Below are positions 22,914-34,659 of a DNA stretch of 64,000 nt, in pieces. The position numbers were made by a program, and so were the translations under genes. How positions within the stretch are numbered: the first letter of the stretch is position 1; each line of letters starts with the position of its first letter. This DNA is from Lasiodiplodia sp. COLG20 (Eukaryota; Ascomycota; Dothideomycetes; Botryosphaeriales; Botryosphaeriaceae): contig VNWV01000001.1 of NCBI GenBank assembly GCA_009801085.1, forward strand, positions 620,001 through 684,000, written 5' to 3'. Under the pieces are notes generated by a model that saw only the letters and a program-made list of their open reading frames with translations, was not told the DNA's origin and did no database searches.

Positions 22914-25337
22914 ATGGGCTCCTACACGTTCAAGTGGTACGCGAAATTACCCTCGTTTCGCCCGCCCGCGCTGATTTCCCGCGTCTACCTAGGGAGGGCC
23001 CGGCCAACGACGTCTATGTCACCGGCACTTTCGATGACTGGGCCAAGACGGTCCAGCTAGACCACAAGGATGGCCGCTTCGAGAAGACGGTGCCGCTCCC
23101 CAAGAATGACGAAAAGGTGCTTTATAAGGTGAGGTCCCACCCGCTGCGCCCGAGTCTCACCGCGCCGTGCGCGCAGCAAATCCCCGCTGCATACAAACCG
23201 GATTTCGTCACCTGGTCAACGCACACACCGCTTACCGCTCCACCCACAGTTTGTCGTCGACGGCAATTGGACCACCAGCACACAGGCCCCTCAGGAAGAC
23301 GACGGCCACGGAATCTACAACAACGTCCTCCTCCCCGCCGACCTTCTTTCCTCCCCATCCGCACACATCATGTCTTCCGCCGCCCCCGATTCCACCACCG
23401 CCCAGCTTGCCGGCGAACAGCCCAAGGAGACGCCCAAGCTCGACGACGTCCCCGGCGCCTTCATCGAGACCCCCGCCAACGAGCTGCAGTCCTTTTCCGT
23501 GAACCCTATTCCTGCCTCCAATGGCGACGCAAACCCCGTGAAGCTTGCTCCCGGCGAGCCTGTCCCCGACCCGAGCACCATCCACGACAACACCGTCGAG
23601 TCGACCGTCCAGGACGACCCCGAGCTCAAGGCCCAGCACGAGGAGACGGAGCAGGCCTTTGGCGTGAACCCGCTGCCTGCCTCCAACACTGCCGGCAACC
23701 CAATTCAGCTTGCCCCGGGCGAGAAGGTCCCCGAACCCGAGACCATCTCCGCCAACAACATCAACAGCAATGTCACGCTGGACAAGGAGTCGTATGAGAA
23801 GGGCGAGTCGCTTCCGCCGCAGCTTGGCCCCGTCGTCACTCCTGACGCCGAGCGTGGCGCCGCCATGTTCGATATCCCCGGTATCACCTCCACCACCATC
23901 CCCGAGTCGAGCCTCCCCATGGGCTCTGGCCCGAGCGCAGCCGCTGCCGATCCTGGTGTGACCGTCCAGTCTGCCCACCCTGAGAGCACCACCGCTGCTC
24001 TCGCTGGCGAGGTTCCCAAGGAGCCGCGCGGCGTCCCTGAGGTCGTCTCAGAGAGCCAGGCTGAGGCTGGCGTTGCTCCCGAAGCCTCCGCGAATCCGGT
24101 CGCTGTCGAGGAGAAGGCTGAGACGGAGAAGGAGCTTCTTGACAAGGTTCCCGAGCAGCCCGCTACCTCTGAGGACTCGACCGCCGCTAACATTGCTGGC
24201 GCTGTCGCTGGTGGTGTCGCAGCTGCCGGTGCCGCCGCACTGGGCGCTGCCGTTGTTGCGAAGGACAAGGCCTCGGAAGCCGTTGGCGCCACCACTACGA
24301 GCGAGTCGGCTCCTGAGGAAGTGCCCGAGGTTGTCAGCGAGTCCATTGAGGCTGCTCGCGCCAGCCCCGAGGCCGCCGCGAACCCTGAGGCTGTGGCCGA
24401 CAAGGCCGATGTCGAAGAGGAACTTCTCAAAAAAGTGCCCGAGTCGGAGGCTCCTGGCCAGTCCGCTGAGGAGAAGGACGTGCCCCCTGTGGTTTTCAGC
24501 TCCATCGAGAAGTCCGGAGAGAGCCCTGAGGCCGCTGCAAACCCCGAGGCCGTGGCCGAGAAGGCTGAGGTTGAAGAGGAGCTCCTCAAGAAGGTCCCTG
24601 AGGCCGAAGCCAACGGAACTGCTTCCGTCCCTGACGTCGTCAAGGAGTCGATTGCCCAGGCCGATGAGAGCCCCGAGGCTGCCGCCAACCCTGAGGCGGT
24701 CCAGGCAAAGTCTGCCGTTGAGAGCGAGCTGAAGGAAGAGGTCAAGGCCACGGATGAAGTCGCCGATGTTGCGCCCACTGAGGCCGCAGCTCTCTCCGCG
24801 ACGGCTCCTGCTGCCACGACTGAAAACGATATTAACCCCAAGGCGCTGTCTCCCGATGAGCCTCTGAAGTCGTCCAGCGAGCCCGAAGTCCCCGCAACCT
24901 CTCTCAGCGTGCCTCCGGGATCTGATGAAAAGCTGGACGAGGCTCCTAGCGACCTCAACGCTCCTGCCGACAAGCCTGCGCAGGCCGAGGTGAGCAGCGA
25001 TGTCAGCCCCACGGCAGAACCTGCTGCTCCTACCACCACCGAGCAGACCGAGCCCACCGTCACCACGGGCACTGAGACCACTGCTGTGCCCGCAACTTCG
25101 GAGCCCACCGGCGCCGAGAACGACCAGAAGCCCCCGGCCACTCCCGCCAAGTCTGACAAGGACAAGACTACGCCTGACACGCCTGCTTCCTCCGGCTCTG
25201 ACAAGAAGGCCAAGAGACGTAGCTTCTGGGGCAAGCTGAAGGACAAGTTCACCGGAGGTGGCCACAAGGAGCCAGCTCCTCAGAAGGAGCAGACCCTTCA
25301 ACCCCAAACGGAGCAGACTCCTCAGGCCTCTTCTTAA
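22914..25337 (+). CDS. Crp1/Mdg1-like protein with AMPK-type glycogen-binding domain and internal repeats
   Basis: Three exons are inferred: 22914-22936, 22993-23128 and 23250-25337, giving 748 residues. The first ~85 residues form the carbohydrate-binding module found in AMPK beta subunits and in yeast Crp1 and Mdg1, recognised from MGSYTFKW-EGPANDVYVTGTFDDW and FVVDGNW. Yeast Crp1 binds cruciform DNA and Mdg1 acts in pheromone signalling, so the role here is open. After residue ~92 the protein is disordered and Ala/Glu/Pro-rich. It holds a pair of repeats around VNPxPASN-APGE-VP, then four repeats of ~50 residues (codons at about 24025-24160, 24319-24445, 24481-24605 and 24628-24745). Each repeat has the core SPEAAANPEAV and a following acidic ELLKKVPE. 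The end carries a basic motif, RRSFWGKLKDKF, conserved in fungal relatives. The split start codon exon is chosen because it completes the module. Confidence 0.88.
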
Positions 25338-28306
25338 ACCGGCATAGATTCCAAACTCCCTCGAGTCTAAAGAGATGACTCGACCTGACGACTGTCAGGG
25401 GAAAAGAGGGATGAGAGCTGCCATCGTTGAAGCAATTCAATGGATACCTGCGCGTGAGCATGAGCAACTAAGTTGCTGTCTTGATATTGAAATGATGATG
25501 AAGTGGTGGTGGGAATTCCCTAGGTTTAATGGCAATGGCAGCTGGGTCGACAGAAGGAATATTTTGGTGGTGATGGGTGGTCTTCTGCATTTCTTGGTTT
25601 GCAGCCCGTCTTTTTCCTATTGCGTGTGTAGCATTTTGTCCACGCTTCCTCTCTTAGTTCATTTTCTGTTGGCAGCTTTCTCTTGTGGTCTGTTGATATA
25701 CCTCGGTCTCGTACGTACTCTAGGGTACCTATAATCAGTTCGTTTTTCTGAGCCAGTCGGCGCTCAAGACCGTCTTCGCGTTGTTTTGGTTTTTCTTGAA
25801 GTCTCTCTTCGCCTCAAATGGCTTCCCTCGTTGGCCGCTATCATGATGCTTTAGAAGATTTTGCATGGCAACGCACTACTTGACTTTCAACTATCTGTTC
25901 AGCGTTCCATCTCTGGCCGACCTTTCTTTGGTTTGTTTGCACAGTCATGATGATGTCACGGCGGGAACTACGTGTGCATATCTGAGCATCCCCCTTTTGC
26001 ATCCTGGTCTTTACAAATGATTGCATAGGAACCTACCTAGTGGAAATCGAGGTATTAAACTGATGATCTGAAATAAGAATTGCAAGGAGCATCCACTATT
26101 GATCAACGACTCAAGCATCGTTGTGATTTTTGCGAATATAATAAGAGCTGAAGAATATCCTGGTCATGGGCCTGCAGCGGATCTTTCGGGAGTAAATATG
26201 GATGGCACACACATCGTCCATATTATCCCGCGGATTCGCCACCCGTTAGAGCCGGCACCTCCAAATCATAAAGCTAAATATAACAACTCCGAATCTTACT
26301 TACTTTGCATTCTCCTGTGAACCCTAGCGAAGTAAAGGCAGTGGCAGTGGTATCAAGGACACTTGGCTACCTTCCGCGCTGTCTCGACAATTAAAGGCTC
26401 ACTTTGTCACTTCTGGACACGCGCCGAAGTTTCACGGAATCAATCGATCAAATTATCACAGCCCCGTATCCCATGTGATGATAATGATGAAGGGAGTGGC
26501 CTACGTACATAGGAAGTGAACGGAGATGTCTTTTTTCTAATATTATTCATTAACCTTGCTTCTATCGGCATATGTGCGATGATATTGCCTTAGAAAGTTG
26601 ATAGAGCGCAGTATTATCTCCAGTAAAGCAAGTGGCTTCCTACTAATGATGTGACGCAGCAACTAGAACTTATTCCGAAGCAGACTTTTGCTGTATGCTG
26701 TAGGAATCAACCTTCTCGTATTCTGCCGGTGAATAGTTAGTTGGAAGAAATGGATGAGAAGCCCACTCTGGCTTTCACGAGCGCCAGAGTGATCGAAGGT
26801 GAGGTCTTGAGTCCAATGGGAGTGTGTATGCTCCGCTGGGAGAGTGTTAGGAACAGCAGGTGATTATGAGACGCTTTTCCACCTAAACGGATTTAAAAGA
26901 CAAGCTCTATCATCTGCATGGCCTGTGGCTTGTGCTCGCTCTTGACCAAACACGTCTGGCAACATGTCGGCATCATAGGGGAAAAAAAAACCTTAAAGCT
27001 GTCTAGTATTCTACTATATCTTCCCCCTGTCTATATTGGGAGCTTACGAGGATTTAAACTCGTAGAGTGGAAGTACTCTGGCTTCTTTGGGCCTCCAGTT
27101 CCTAACTAGTTCATCTCTAGTGCGCCTTCATTACACTGTATTGATGCTGAACATCAACGGCTGCTCATTATGACAACAAACAACGAGAAAATCTGGTAAA
27201 CGGCTTTTTTCTGTCGAGACGCTGCGGATATAGCAGAGCCCAGAATTCTACATGCTACAAACGGTGTAGGCAGCAGGGGCAAGAAAAGGAGTCGTAACTT
27301 TGTCCATGATGGTTGGAAACCCCCAGTTATAGAAATACGCCTCAGGTCTCCATGATCGGCAATGACTGACAACTCAGACACCTGCTCCCCTAGAAATAGC
27401 AGAGTGCATCGATCAAAGACTTGCGCATCTGCTTGACTTCGTACCCGCAACCTCGTTGCGCTTGCACATGGCACGCACGCATACACCATAGCAATCAGCT
27501 GCAGCGGGAAGCAATGGTGGCACGGACACACCGCACATTTGATCAGGCTCGTCGGGCTGCTGAGGCACAAGGCACCAGAGGAGGAGAATGCTACATGAAT
27601 CCCTATAAAAGTCAGAGGCGGGTTTTATCCCCATTGCAAGATTAAGTGTGTGGGCACCTCGAGGTCTAAGGTATTGACACTCACGCTCTCGCTCACTTCT
27701 TGCGGTTGGTCCAATTGATGTCTCTCCACTGGCGTTGTTTGTTGGTTGAAGTAAGCGTGTCAGTTAATCTCCAAGGCAGTCATATGTAGTCGGAACCGCA
27801 GGGTTCGATGCAGAACTAAAATCATGACGGCTGGTGAACTTCAACATTTTCCACTCATGATGGTGGCTCCGCTTTAGTGTTAGCGCGGTCCTTGCTGTCA
27901 AATCATTCAGCGGAGTGCGATCACCGGCAGAGAGAGCCAATAGTCCGGTAAGTTTATTGAGGCGCAATCTGAGCCTCTGCGAAATTATCATCTACAAGCA
28001 CCCTGCATGAGTGTGAACAATAACCACAAGCAATGAAATTTTGTAAAGTGACATGCACAGCCTCCACAATCGCTATCAAGTACAAATTTTTTTGTACACT
28101 TAGAGCATCGCCATGGGGATATCGCAACGACAATACCTACAAAAGAAACTGATCCAAAGAGTGTCCATCATCTTCACTACGCGCACTTACAGCAGCGCCC
28201 TCTCGCGGTATTGCTTAATACCGAATGCGACTGCTCACAGAGGAAACCTCAGTGTCAGCTTACACAAATCTCATACTATAAAGACATCGAGATCAGCCAA
28301 AAAGGT
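25338..28306. other. Gene-free region of about 3 kb between convergent genes
   Basis: No coding gene could be supported. The region is AT-richer than its surroundings and has short open frames only. It contains a possible solo LTR at 26845-27107, described separately. It lies between the 3' ends of the Crp1-like gene (plus) and the aldehyde dehydrogenase gene (minus), so no promoter is required here. It may be a graveyard of decayed elements. Confidence 0.4.
26845..27107. mobile_element. Possible solo LTR remnant (Copia-like ends)
   Basis: The segment starts with TGTTAGGAAC and ends with GTTCCTAACT, an inverted pair matching at nine of ten positions. This resembles the TG...CA ends of Copia-type LTRs, with the final A mutated. 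It is 263 bp long and AT-rich inside. I found no target-site duplication (flanks GAGAG and AGTTC differ), no internal retroelement genes and no second copy. It could be chance. Confidence 0.3.
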
Positions 28307-30061
28307 TCACTTACCAATAAGTACGGCCAGCCATCTGACAAGGCCACCGCCCTTACCTTTCGCGCCCAAGCCCACAAGAGTAAGGAGCCAATTGGTCTTT
28401 GCGTTTCCTTCGCGGTCAAAGTTGGGCTTAAGCTCGCTCATCTGCTTGTATTGCTTCGTCTTCTTATCCGTGTACGGCGGGTAGCGGACGGCGAGGAGAG
28501 ATTCCATCCATCCAGGAGTCGTAGTCACGGAGCGGCGATGGGTGAAGGAGTCAAAAGAGGCGCGGCCGCGGTAAGCGCCCTGTCCGCTGGTGCCGACACC
28601 ACCGAAAGCAAGGGTAGGGATCGCGGCGTGGAAGAAACCGCTAAAATGGCATGTTAGTACAAGATAAATGACTTGTTAAGGACGGAAACCCACTCATTGA
28701 CCGAGGCACCGCCAGATCGGGTCTCGTTGAGGACTGTTTTTACACCTGTTAGACTTGTTCACTCCTCCAGGTAGCAATAAACTTACCCCTTTCCGTCTCC
28801 TTCTTGGAACCGAAAGGATAGATACCAAGCGGCGTGTCATGGACGTCGTTCGCAATCTTAATAGCCTCGTCCAGGTCCTTGACCGGCAGAACAGGAATAA
28901 GAGGACCGAAACTTTCTTCGGCAATCAAGCTGTCATTTTGGCTCTCGACCTGCACAACGGTAGGCTCGAAGAACAGATCAGACTCATCCATGGTGCCGCC
29001 CATGACGATCTTGCCACTGCTCTCGTCGAGCATCTTCTTCAACCTCCTGAACTGCCTCTCGTTCACGATATGGCTGTAGTCAGGGCTGTTGCGCGCGCCC
29101 TGGGGGAAAAACTCATCATACGCCGTGCGGAGCTCAGCAAGAAGCGCAGGCAGGATCTCCTGATCAACCATGATGTAGTTCTGGCTGACGCAGACCTGGC
29201 CAGCATTGTGGAGCTTCGCCCAAAGCAACCTGCGGGCAGCCAAGCGGGGGTCGGCATTCTTAGTGACAATGGCTGGATTCTTGCCTCCCAGCTCCAGCGT
29301 CACAGGGGTGAGAGTCTCAGCCGCCTTCTTCGCAATAATAGTGCCAACGCCGACGCCACCAGTATAGAAGATCTTATCCCACTTTTGGTCGAGCAGGGCG
29401 GTGGTCTCGGGAACGGCTCCCTGAACTACAGTATAGGCAGTGGAGTCAAGCGACTCGCGGAACACCTTCTCCAAGACGGCAGCGGCGGCGGGAGCGCTCT
29501 CGCTGGGCTTGAGGACCACGGTACAGCCGGCAGCGATAGCACCAATGACGGGACCGAGGGAAAGCTGGATGGGGAAGTTGTAGGCGCTGACCCCGCATCA
29601 GCATCCGCACCATAATAGTGACAACGTGGGAGAGCTCACCCAATAACCAGAACCGTACCCAATGGCTCCTTTCTGATGTGCGGCGCGAGGAGCTTGTTCG
29701 CGAGAGGGATGTCGGGCGCCTTCTCGTCCTTGACCCATTTCGGGAGGTTGTTTTGGACGAAAACGATGTCGTTCAGGACCCATCCATACTCGGCCATGTA
29801 CGTCTCGAAGGAGGACTTGTTCAGGTCCTTCTTGCAGGCCTCAAGGATGAGCTGCTCGTTGTCCTTCAGCCTGCAACGCGTCAGCGACCGACGCAGAAGT
29901 CGCGGTGGAGCACGGGCTCACCCCCAATACAGCTTGCGCAGCTGCTTCAACCTGTACTCGACATTGCGGGTTTTCTGTGTGCTGAAGGTAGTGCGCAGAA
30001 GGTTGACGGTCGCGGGAATGCCGTCGATGGGCGTGTACACGAGCTCCGGGAGTTTCGACAT
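28307..30061 (-). CDS. Fatty aldehyde dehydrogenase (ALDH3 class, Hfd1-like)
   Basis: This enzyme oxidises medium- and long-chain aldehydes to fatty acids with NAD(P)+. Five exons are inferred: 29922-30061, 29640-29870, 28787-29586, 28694-28733 and 28307-28640, giving 514 residues. Class-3 features are visible: AYNFPIQLSLGPVIGA, FYTGGVGVG for cofactor binding, the glutamate in ELGGKNPAIV, and the catalytic cysteine in NAGQVCVSQNY. Late motifs are EESFGPLIPVLP, SGGASVND-GFFH and FGGVGTSGQGAYRG. The C-terminus holds a hydrophobic stretch (WLLTLVGLG ... VRWLAVLIGK) that fits a tail anchor, as in membrane-bound fatty aldehyde dehydrogenases. Hfd1 in yeast also supplies 4-hydroxybenzoate for ubiquinone. 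All introns are 51-53 nt and keep the frame. The micro-exon of 40 nt at 28694-28733 is needed to join ETER to GFFHAAIP. Confidence 0.92.
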
Positions 30062-30560
30062 GGCGGGCGAGGTAGAATTGGCGGGGGTGGTGTCGCGCTC
30101 GAAGGGGCGGATAAGCGCCTTTTTGAGGAGATTATGAATTTGTGGCCCCCACCTAGGCTACAGGAGAACAGCGGGATGCGGCGTCGACGTGAAGCTTGAG
30201 CTTGGCCGTCTGAGCGCGCGCGCCTCGGCCCAGGGAACACCTTCCCCATCCGTGCACCTCTCGGGGCGGCTTCAAGAGTCTCTCCGTCGCGAGGTTTTAC
30301 CCCAATTAGGCCTCCTTTTATTCACTCTGCTCAATAGCGCACGTAATGGAACACGAGTGACACAGCAATCAAAGGGGCCCCTGAAGAAATTGATTCCTGA
30401 GCCGATTGGTGAGAGAAGTTCCATGTTCCGCTCATTCCTTGAGCTATCTGCCGTCCCCAATACATCCATAATACAGGAGCTATTGTACAAATCCCAATTG
30501 CCAACCCATGCTGAGAATTCATTCCATGACCGTCATCTATTTCCTTTTGTTTCCCTTTTC
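30062..30560. promoter_or_regulatory. Promoter of the aldehyde dehydrogenase and 3' end of cbp3
   Basis: Two minus-strand genes are arranged in tandem here. The ~500 bases hold the 3' flank of cbp3 and the promoter of the aldehyde dehydrogenase gene. No additional gene is supported. Confidence 0.4.
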
Positions 30561-31747
30561 CTAGTTTTTAGCTTCCTCCGTGTGCTCAGACTCCGTAGCC
30601 GTAAACGGTTCCGACAGCTGAGGGCTTTCTTCCGCTACCACCGCCTCCTCTTGCTCGGGGCCACCAAAAGTGATTTGACCACTAGTGAAGTCCGAAATTG
30701 TGACTTGCTCCAACCTATTAATTTCCCTCCGCAGGTAGCTCACCACGGCAGCGAGTCCAGTAGCGTTGATCTCCTCTGCCTTCCAAATATTCCTCCACAG
30801 CGCCGCCGCCAGCACAGCGTCGCCCTTCACCAGACCCTCATCGTACGCAGCCATAACGCCGCGCCATTGAATGAACAGGTCCTGCAGGTACCTGTTGCGA
30901 ATGCCTCGCGCCTGCATGTTGTGATATATGACCATACGGTTCTCCGCCTCGTAGAAGAAGTGGTCGAGCAGGTGCTGATGCCACGCCGGCGCGTGCTCCT
31001 TTGGGAATTTCCTGATATGCGTCGTCAAAACGTACATGTGAAGGAACGTTATCTGCGCCCATGTGTTGAAAGTCGGCGTAAGACCCAGTCCTATACATTC
31101 AGCTTCTAATCAGCAAACGGCTTCCCTTTTTTTTTTTTTTTTGTTCCACAGGACTGAGGGCATCTTCTACCTTCATACCACCACCCCTCCCCGACGCCCA
31201 GATCCTCTCCCTTCGCCGTCTTCGGTGCATCGCCGTCGGCACCCTTCTCGACGCGGTAGTCGGCCTGCCGCGCGCACTCGCGGAACAGCATCTCGGTGCC
31301 GCCGTACGCGACGTACGTCTCGGTGCTGTCACCGACGCGCCCGTGCAGGCCCTGCGCGATGACCTGGCTCATGGTCGCGTGCGACGGCCCGCCCGCCGAC
31401 GCGCTGGCGTAGGCATTGCCGGGCGCTGTGCGCTGCGCCTGCTGCGCGCCGAGGGGGGAGTTGTTCTCGAGCCCGGCGGGCGACGTGGGTGCTTCGGCGT
31501 GGTCGGATAGCGATGGCGACCGCGATTGTTGCGCGGTGCGGGAGGCGAGCGAGAACGGGCGGCGGAGGGAGGAGGAGGAGGAGGAGGGCGCGGTGCTTCT
31601 GCGTGTGGCCGCCTGTGGGGGTGGGGTTGTTTAGGACGGTGTTTCTTGAGGCAATGGGAGGTTGCGTTTTTTCTCTACCTGAGCGAAGCTGGAGGTGTGC
31701 TGTTGCAGTGCCCGCTTGCAGGCTCTGCAGGCGGATGAGGAAGCCAT
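30561..31747 (-). CDS. cbp3: Ubiquinol-cytochrome c reductase assembly chaperone Cbp3
   Basis: In yeast, Cbp3 with Cbp6 binds the mitochondrial ribosome and newly made cytochrome b during assembly of complex III. Three exons are inferred: 31679-31747, 31171-31612 and 30561-31090, giving 346 residues. The N-terminus (MASSSACRACKRAL..., then Ser/Arg-rich) looks like a mitochondrial targeting sequence. The chaperone domain follows from about residue 165: GLTPTFNTWAQITFLHMYVL, HLLDHFFYEAENRM and RNRYLQDLFIQWRGVMAAYDEGL. These match the family core, in which an FF-x-x-AE-x-RM segment is characteristic. The last ~35 residues are acidic and probably disordered. The reconstruction depends on a phase-1 intron at 31091-31170 that contains a long T-run next to the donor side. 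The start codon was chosen because it supplies the presequence and splices in frame. Identification is secure from the domain. Confidence 0.88.
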
Positions 31748-32011
31748 TGGTGCGGCCTTGGAAGAAAAGTAACGAGAAAAACAGTACGAAGATGTAGTAG
31801 AGTGGTAGGCAGGCTGCAGATGGGAGGTACAAGCGTATAGCGCGCCGCTTACTTTTTGATGGCCGCGACTCGTGGATTGGGAAAGCTTGGGCCACAGCCT
31901 ACGATCAATGACTTCACCATTATGGTAGCTATCAATCATCATGCAAATTTGTATTTATTTTACGACCTCTTCAAAACCTCGGCCCATCTGGTTCACATTG
32001 GATATTTCTGT

Positions 32012-33727
32012 CTACTCGTCGATATCCGCAGCGCTCAAACTGGTGTACCTGTTCCCTCTTGCACTGGCATAGTCGAGCGTCTCATCATTCTCCTCCGCAT
32101 GTTCGGGACTCTTCGCCAGCACGTCGTCAATGCTCCAAGCTATGCGCTCTGCTCCGACGCGTGCTCCTGCAAGGTTAGGTGCAGCCGGGCCAAGCCGCAG
32201 ACTGGCCAATCTGCCAGTGACAAACAGCGGCACTTCATCCTTCCACATGAGGTCATCGTTCAGACACGGCAGTCCTCCGTGCCCATGGATAGGGTAATCC
32301 CTATTCATTGACTTGAGGAGCGGCAAGGTTGTGAAGTCCGTCTGGATGCCCGTAGCGAAGTAAATGTAATCAATCGGTGGAAGCTCAGGTATTGGAGGTT
32401 CAGTGTCGACCGTCCATGTCTGAGTGGAAGCATTGTACGACTTGCTCTTGATCACCGTGTCCGTGTGAAGCGCAATAGTCCCACGAGCTATGTGCTTTTT
32501 GAGAATCTTTTGGAAAATCGGGGTGATGCTGCCTCCACCACGGGCCGATTTGATCTGCTCAAGACGTTCTGAACCAAGTGTTAGTATGAGGGGCGGCAGT
32601 GGCAGCGGTAGAGTAACCTACCCTCGTCCGTGTCGGCAGACCAGAAGGCGGCTTGCTCGATATTTCTAAACTTGCCCAACCAAGCCAGGTCCACATCGAA
32701 CGGCTTGACCTTGCATGGGCCGCGCATCAAATGCCAGACTTTCGTAATACCCTTTCGAACCGCCATGTCCGAGATTTGAGCAGAGGTCAGACCACCACCA
32801 ACCACCAACACGTTGGTCTGCATTTTAGCCTTGAGCTTTGCCGAGACAACGGGATCGGGGAACTGCTGGATCTGCATGGTGTGACACATCTGTGGGAAAC
32901 CCTGCTCAGGATTGATGCCCGGGATGCTCGGGGCATTGGCAGGCCCTACTGCAAGGACAACTACCCTAGCATGGTGCACTCCGTTGTTGGTCCGAAGTGT
33001 GAAAACCTTGTCTATGTCCGAGACGTCGCGAACGTAACCATATTCGATATCCTGGACTTGCTCCTGCTTGATCAAACCATCGCGGAGGCCGTACCGATCG
33101 ACTATGCATTCGCAATGCTCCGAGAATAAAGGGCGAGAAGGTGTGAAGTAGTCTTTGCGGTCGCGTTCGTCAACAACGACTTCGGAGTGGGCCCTAATTA
33201 ATATTAGTCAAAGCAAATACGCCTTCCGCTGTGACTTTCCAATCATACTTGCGAGACTTGGCCCTCTGCTTCCTGAGGTGTTTGCTGATCTCTTTGCCGA
33301 CACACTCCCTGATCTCCACAAGTTCGTTCTCCCGGTGCTGTTCGTGAGCGTATGCCAGCAGGCCGTCCCTGTCTCCAGGGTCGACATGGAAGAACATGGG
33401 ACTCCGCAAGTTTGTGATCTCGAACGTCTTGAACAGCTTGTTCCACCGGCTCAGCCACTGATCGCCGGTTGCGTCAAGCACCAAAGTAGAGTATCGTCGT
33501 CCAAGTCGAGGAGCAGCCTGCGAGACTTGGCCATTCTTTCTGTTCTTGATGCTCATCCTTGCTCCATGCTTGCGAATCCAATGGTAGCGCTGATGCTCTT
33601 CGTCAGTGAAGATTGCAGAGGGTGTATGCTCGCACAGACGAGCAGCAACTGCGAGGCCGCAAGGCCCAGCCCCTATGATGACCACGTCGTGGACGAAGAT
33701 GTTGCTCTCTCTGGTTGGGCTGTCCAT
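32012..33727 (-). CDS. FAD-dependent monooxygenase-like oxidoreductase
   Basis: Three exons are inferred: 33249-33727, 32622-33193 and 32012-32568, giving 535 residues. The N-terminus carries a Rossmann FAD motif, VVIIGAGPCGLAVAA. A second nucleotide motif, VLVVGGGLTSAQ, lies near the middle and fits NADPH binding. YFATGIQTD near the C-terminus fits the ATG motif of N-hydroxylating and flavin-containing monooxygenases. The protein resembles the lysine/ornithine N-monooxygenase and OSGIN-like families. No siderophore synthetase lies nearby, so a siderophore role is not supported. The first intron (33194-33248) would otherwise read through in frame to a stop (LTNIN*), but its GTATGA donor, TTGACTAAT branch and TAG acceptor are strong and rejoin to a continuous protein. 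The substrate is unknown. It is transcribed away from the ketoacyl synthase across a ~0.9 kb shared promoter region. Confidence 0.8.
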
Positions 33728-34659
33728 ATTCTTGATGAGGAATGAAGAAACTCTGAAAGGAAGAAGAAGAAACTAGGTTAAATAAATGAAGCTGAGGGAC
33801 ACCAGTTGCGTGGGTTAGAGTATATGAGGTCAGAGTGGCCATCTGGAGTACCTTGATGGCTGTGTTGCCAGAGATCTCGGAAGCAACAGCACGAATGCAG
33901 GCGTGGCCACAATCAAGCCAATCGGAGCTCGAAACAAGCACTCGGCTGGATTACGAAACGCTGCGGCTGATCCTAAGGTGTCTTTCTGGGGCGCTATGAC
34001 TGTGATGCACGGCCTTGTCTACCTCAACCAAGTCCGTACTGAGCACCTTGATGGCAATCATTAGTCGACCGGATTTGGGGAAAGTCGGTCCGCCGTTTCG
34101 ACATCCGAAGAGAAAGACAGACCAACCTTCAGGGATGAAGATGATCGGAGCAGAGGATCCGAGTTGTTTTCTCATTTTGCAGGAAGTTGCCCAGGAAAGC
34201 ACATGTACCGGACGTGAGCTAAAGTGACTGCTGGAATGATTTTGGGCTTACCGCATCTTCGAATTCGAATATTACAACTGAAATCACCGTTTTTGAATCC
34301 ACAAAGGTCTTGGGCATGTCTAGACCTTACATACTACGTATTAAGAAGCCCATCGAAGGAGCAACCGTGCTGTGGCAGCGTGAAAAGACACCATCATTGT
34401 GCAGGAAAATGGACATGGCCGCGTGAACGGCTTCTATGACCGACGATTAGCCAGTCACCCCTAGTTTTGGCGTAAAACGAAACGACAGAAATGGTTGTAG
34501 ACAGTCGAGAGGCTGAGGGAGAATGACGGGAAAGTGCGGAATGTGGGCACAAGCGAGAAAAGTCGTTGCCGACAGTCAGCGCGCGTCGGACCGGCTTTGA
34601 TCTCCAGCCGCGTCAACTTTCCCGTTTCAAGAGCATCTACCGGCCATCAAGACCATGCC
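33728..34659. promoter_or_regulatory. Divergent promoter region (flavoprotein / ketoacyl synthase)
   Basis: This ~930-base region lies between two divergent genes. An in-frame upstream ATG at 34534 may extend the ketoacyl synthase with a mitochondrial presequence (see that entry). No other gene is seen. Confidence 0.45.

Noticed and set aside
23705..25267. Long minus-strand frames (520 and 419 codons) opposite the Crp1-like gene
   Set aside because: They mirror the low-complexity repeats of the real gene and have Ser/Ala/Gly-rich composition without any domain.
27030..27100. Possible tRNA-like T-arm hairpin (ACGAG...CTCGT) in the gene-free block
   Set aside because: Only a six-base hairpin pairs; no D-arm, anticodon arm or acceptor could be assembled around it.
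27154..27570. 138-codon minus-strand frame in the gene-free block
   Set aside because: No recognisable similarity, mixed hydrophobic composition and no promoter or intron support.
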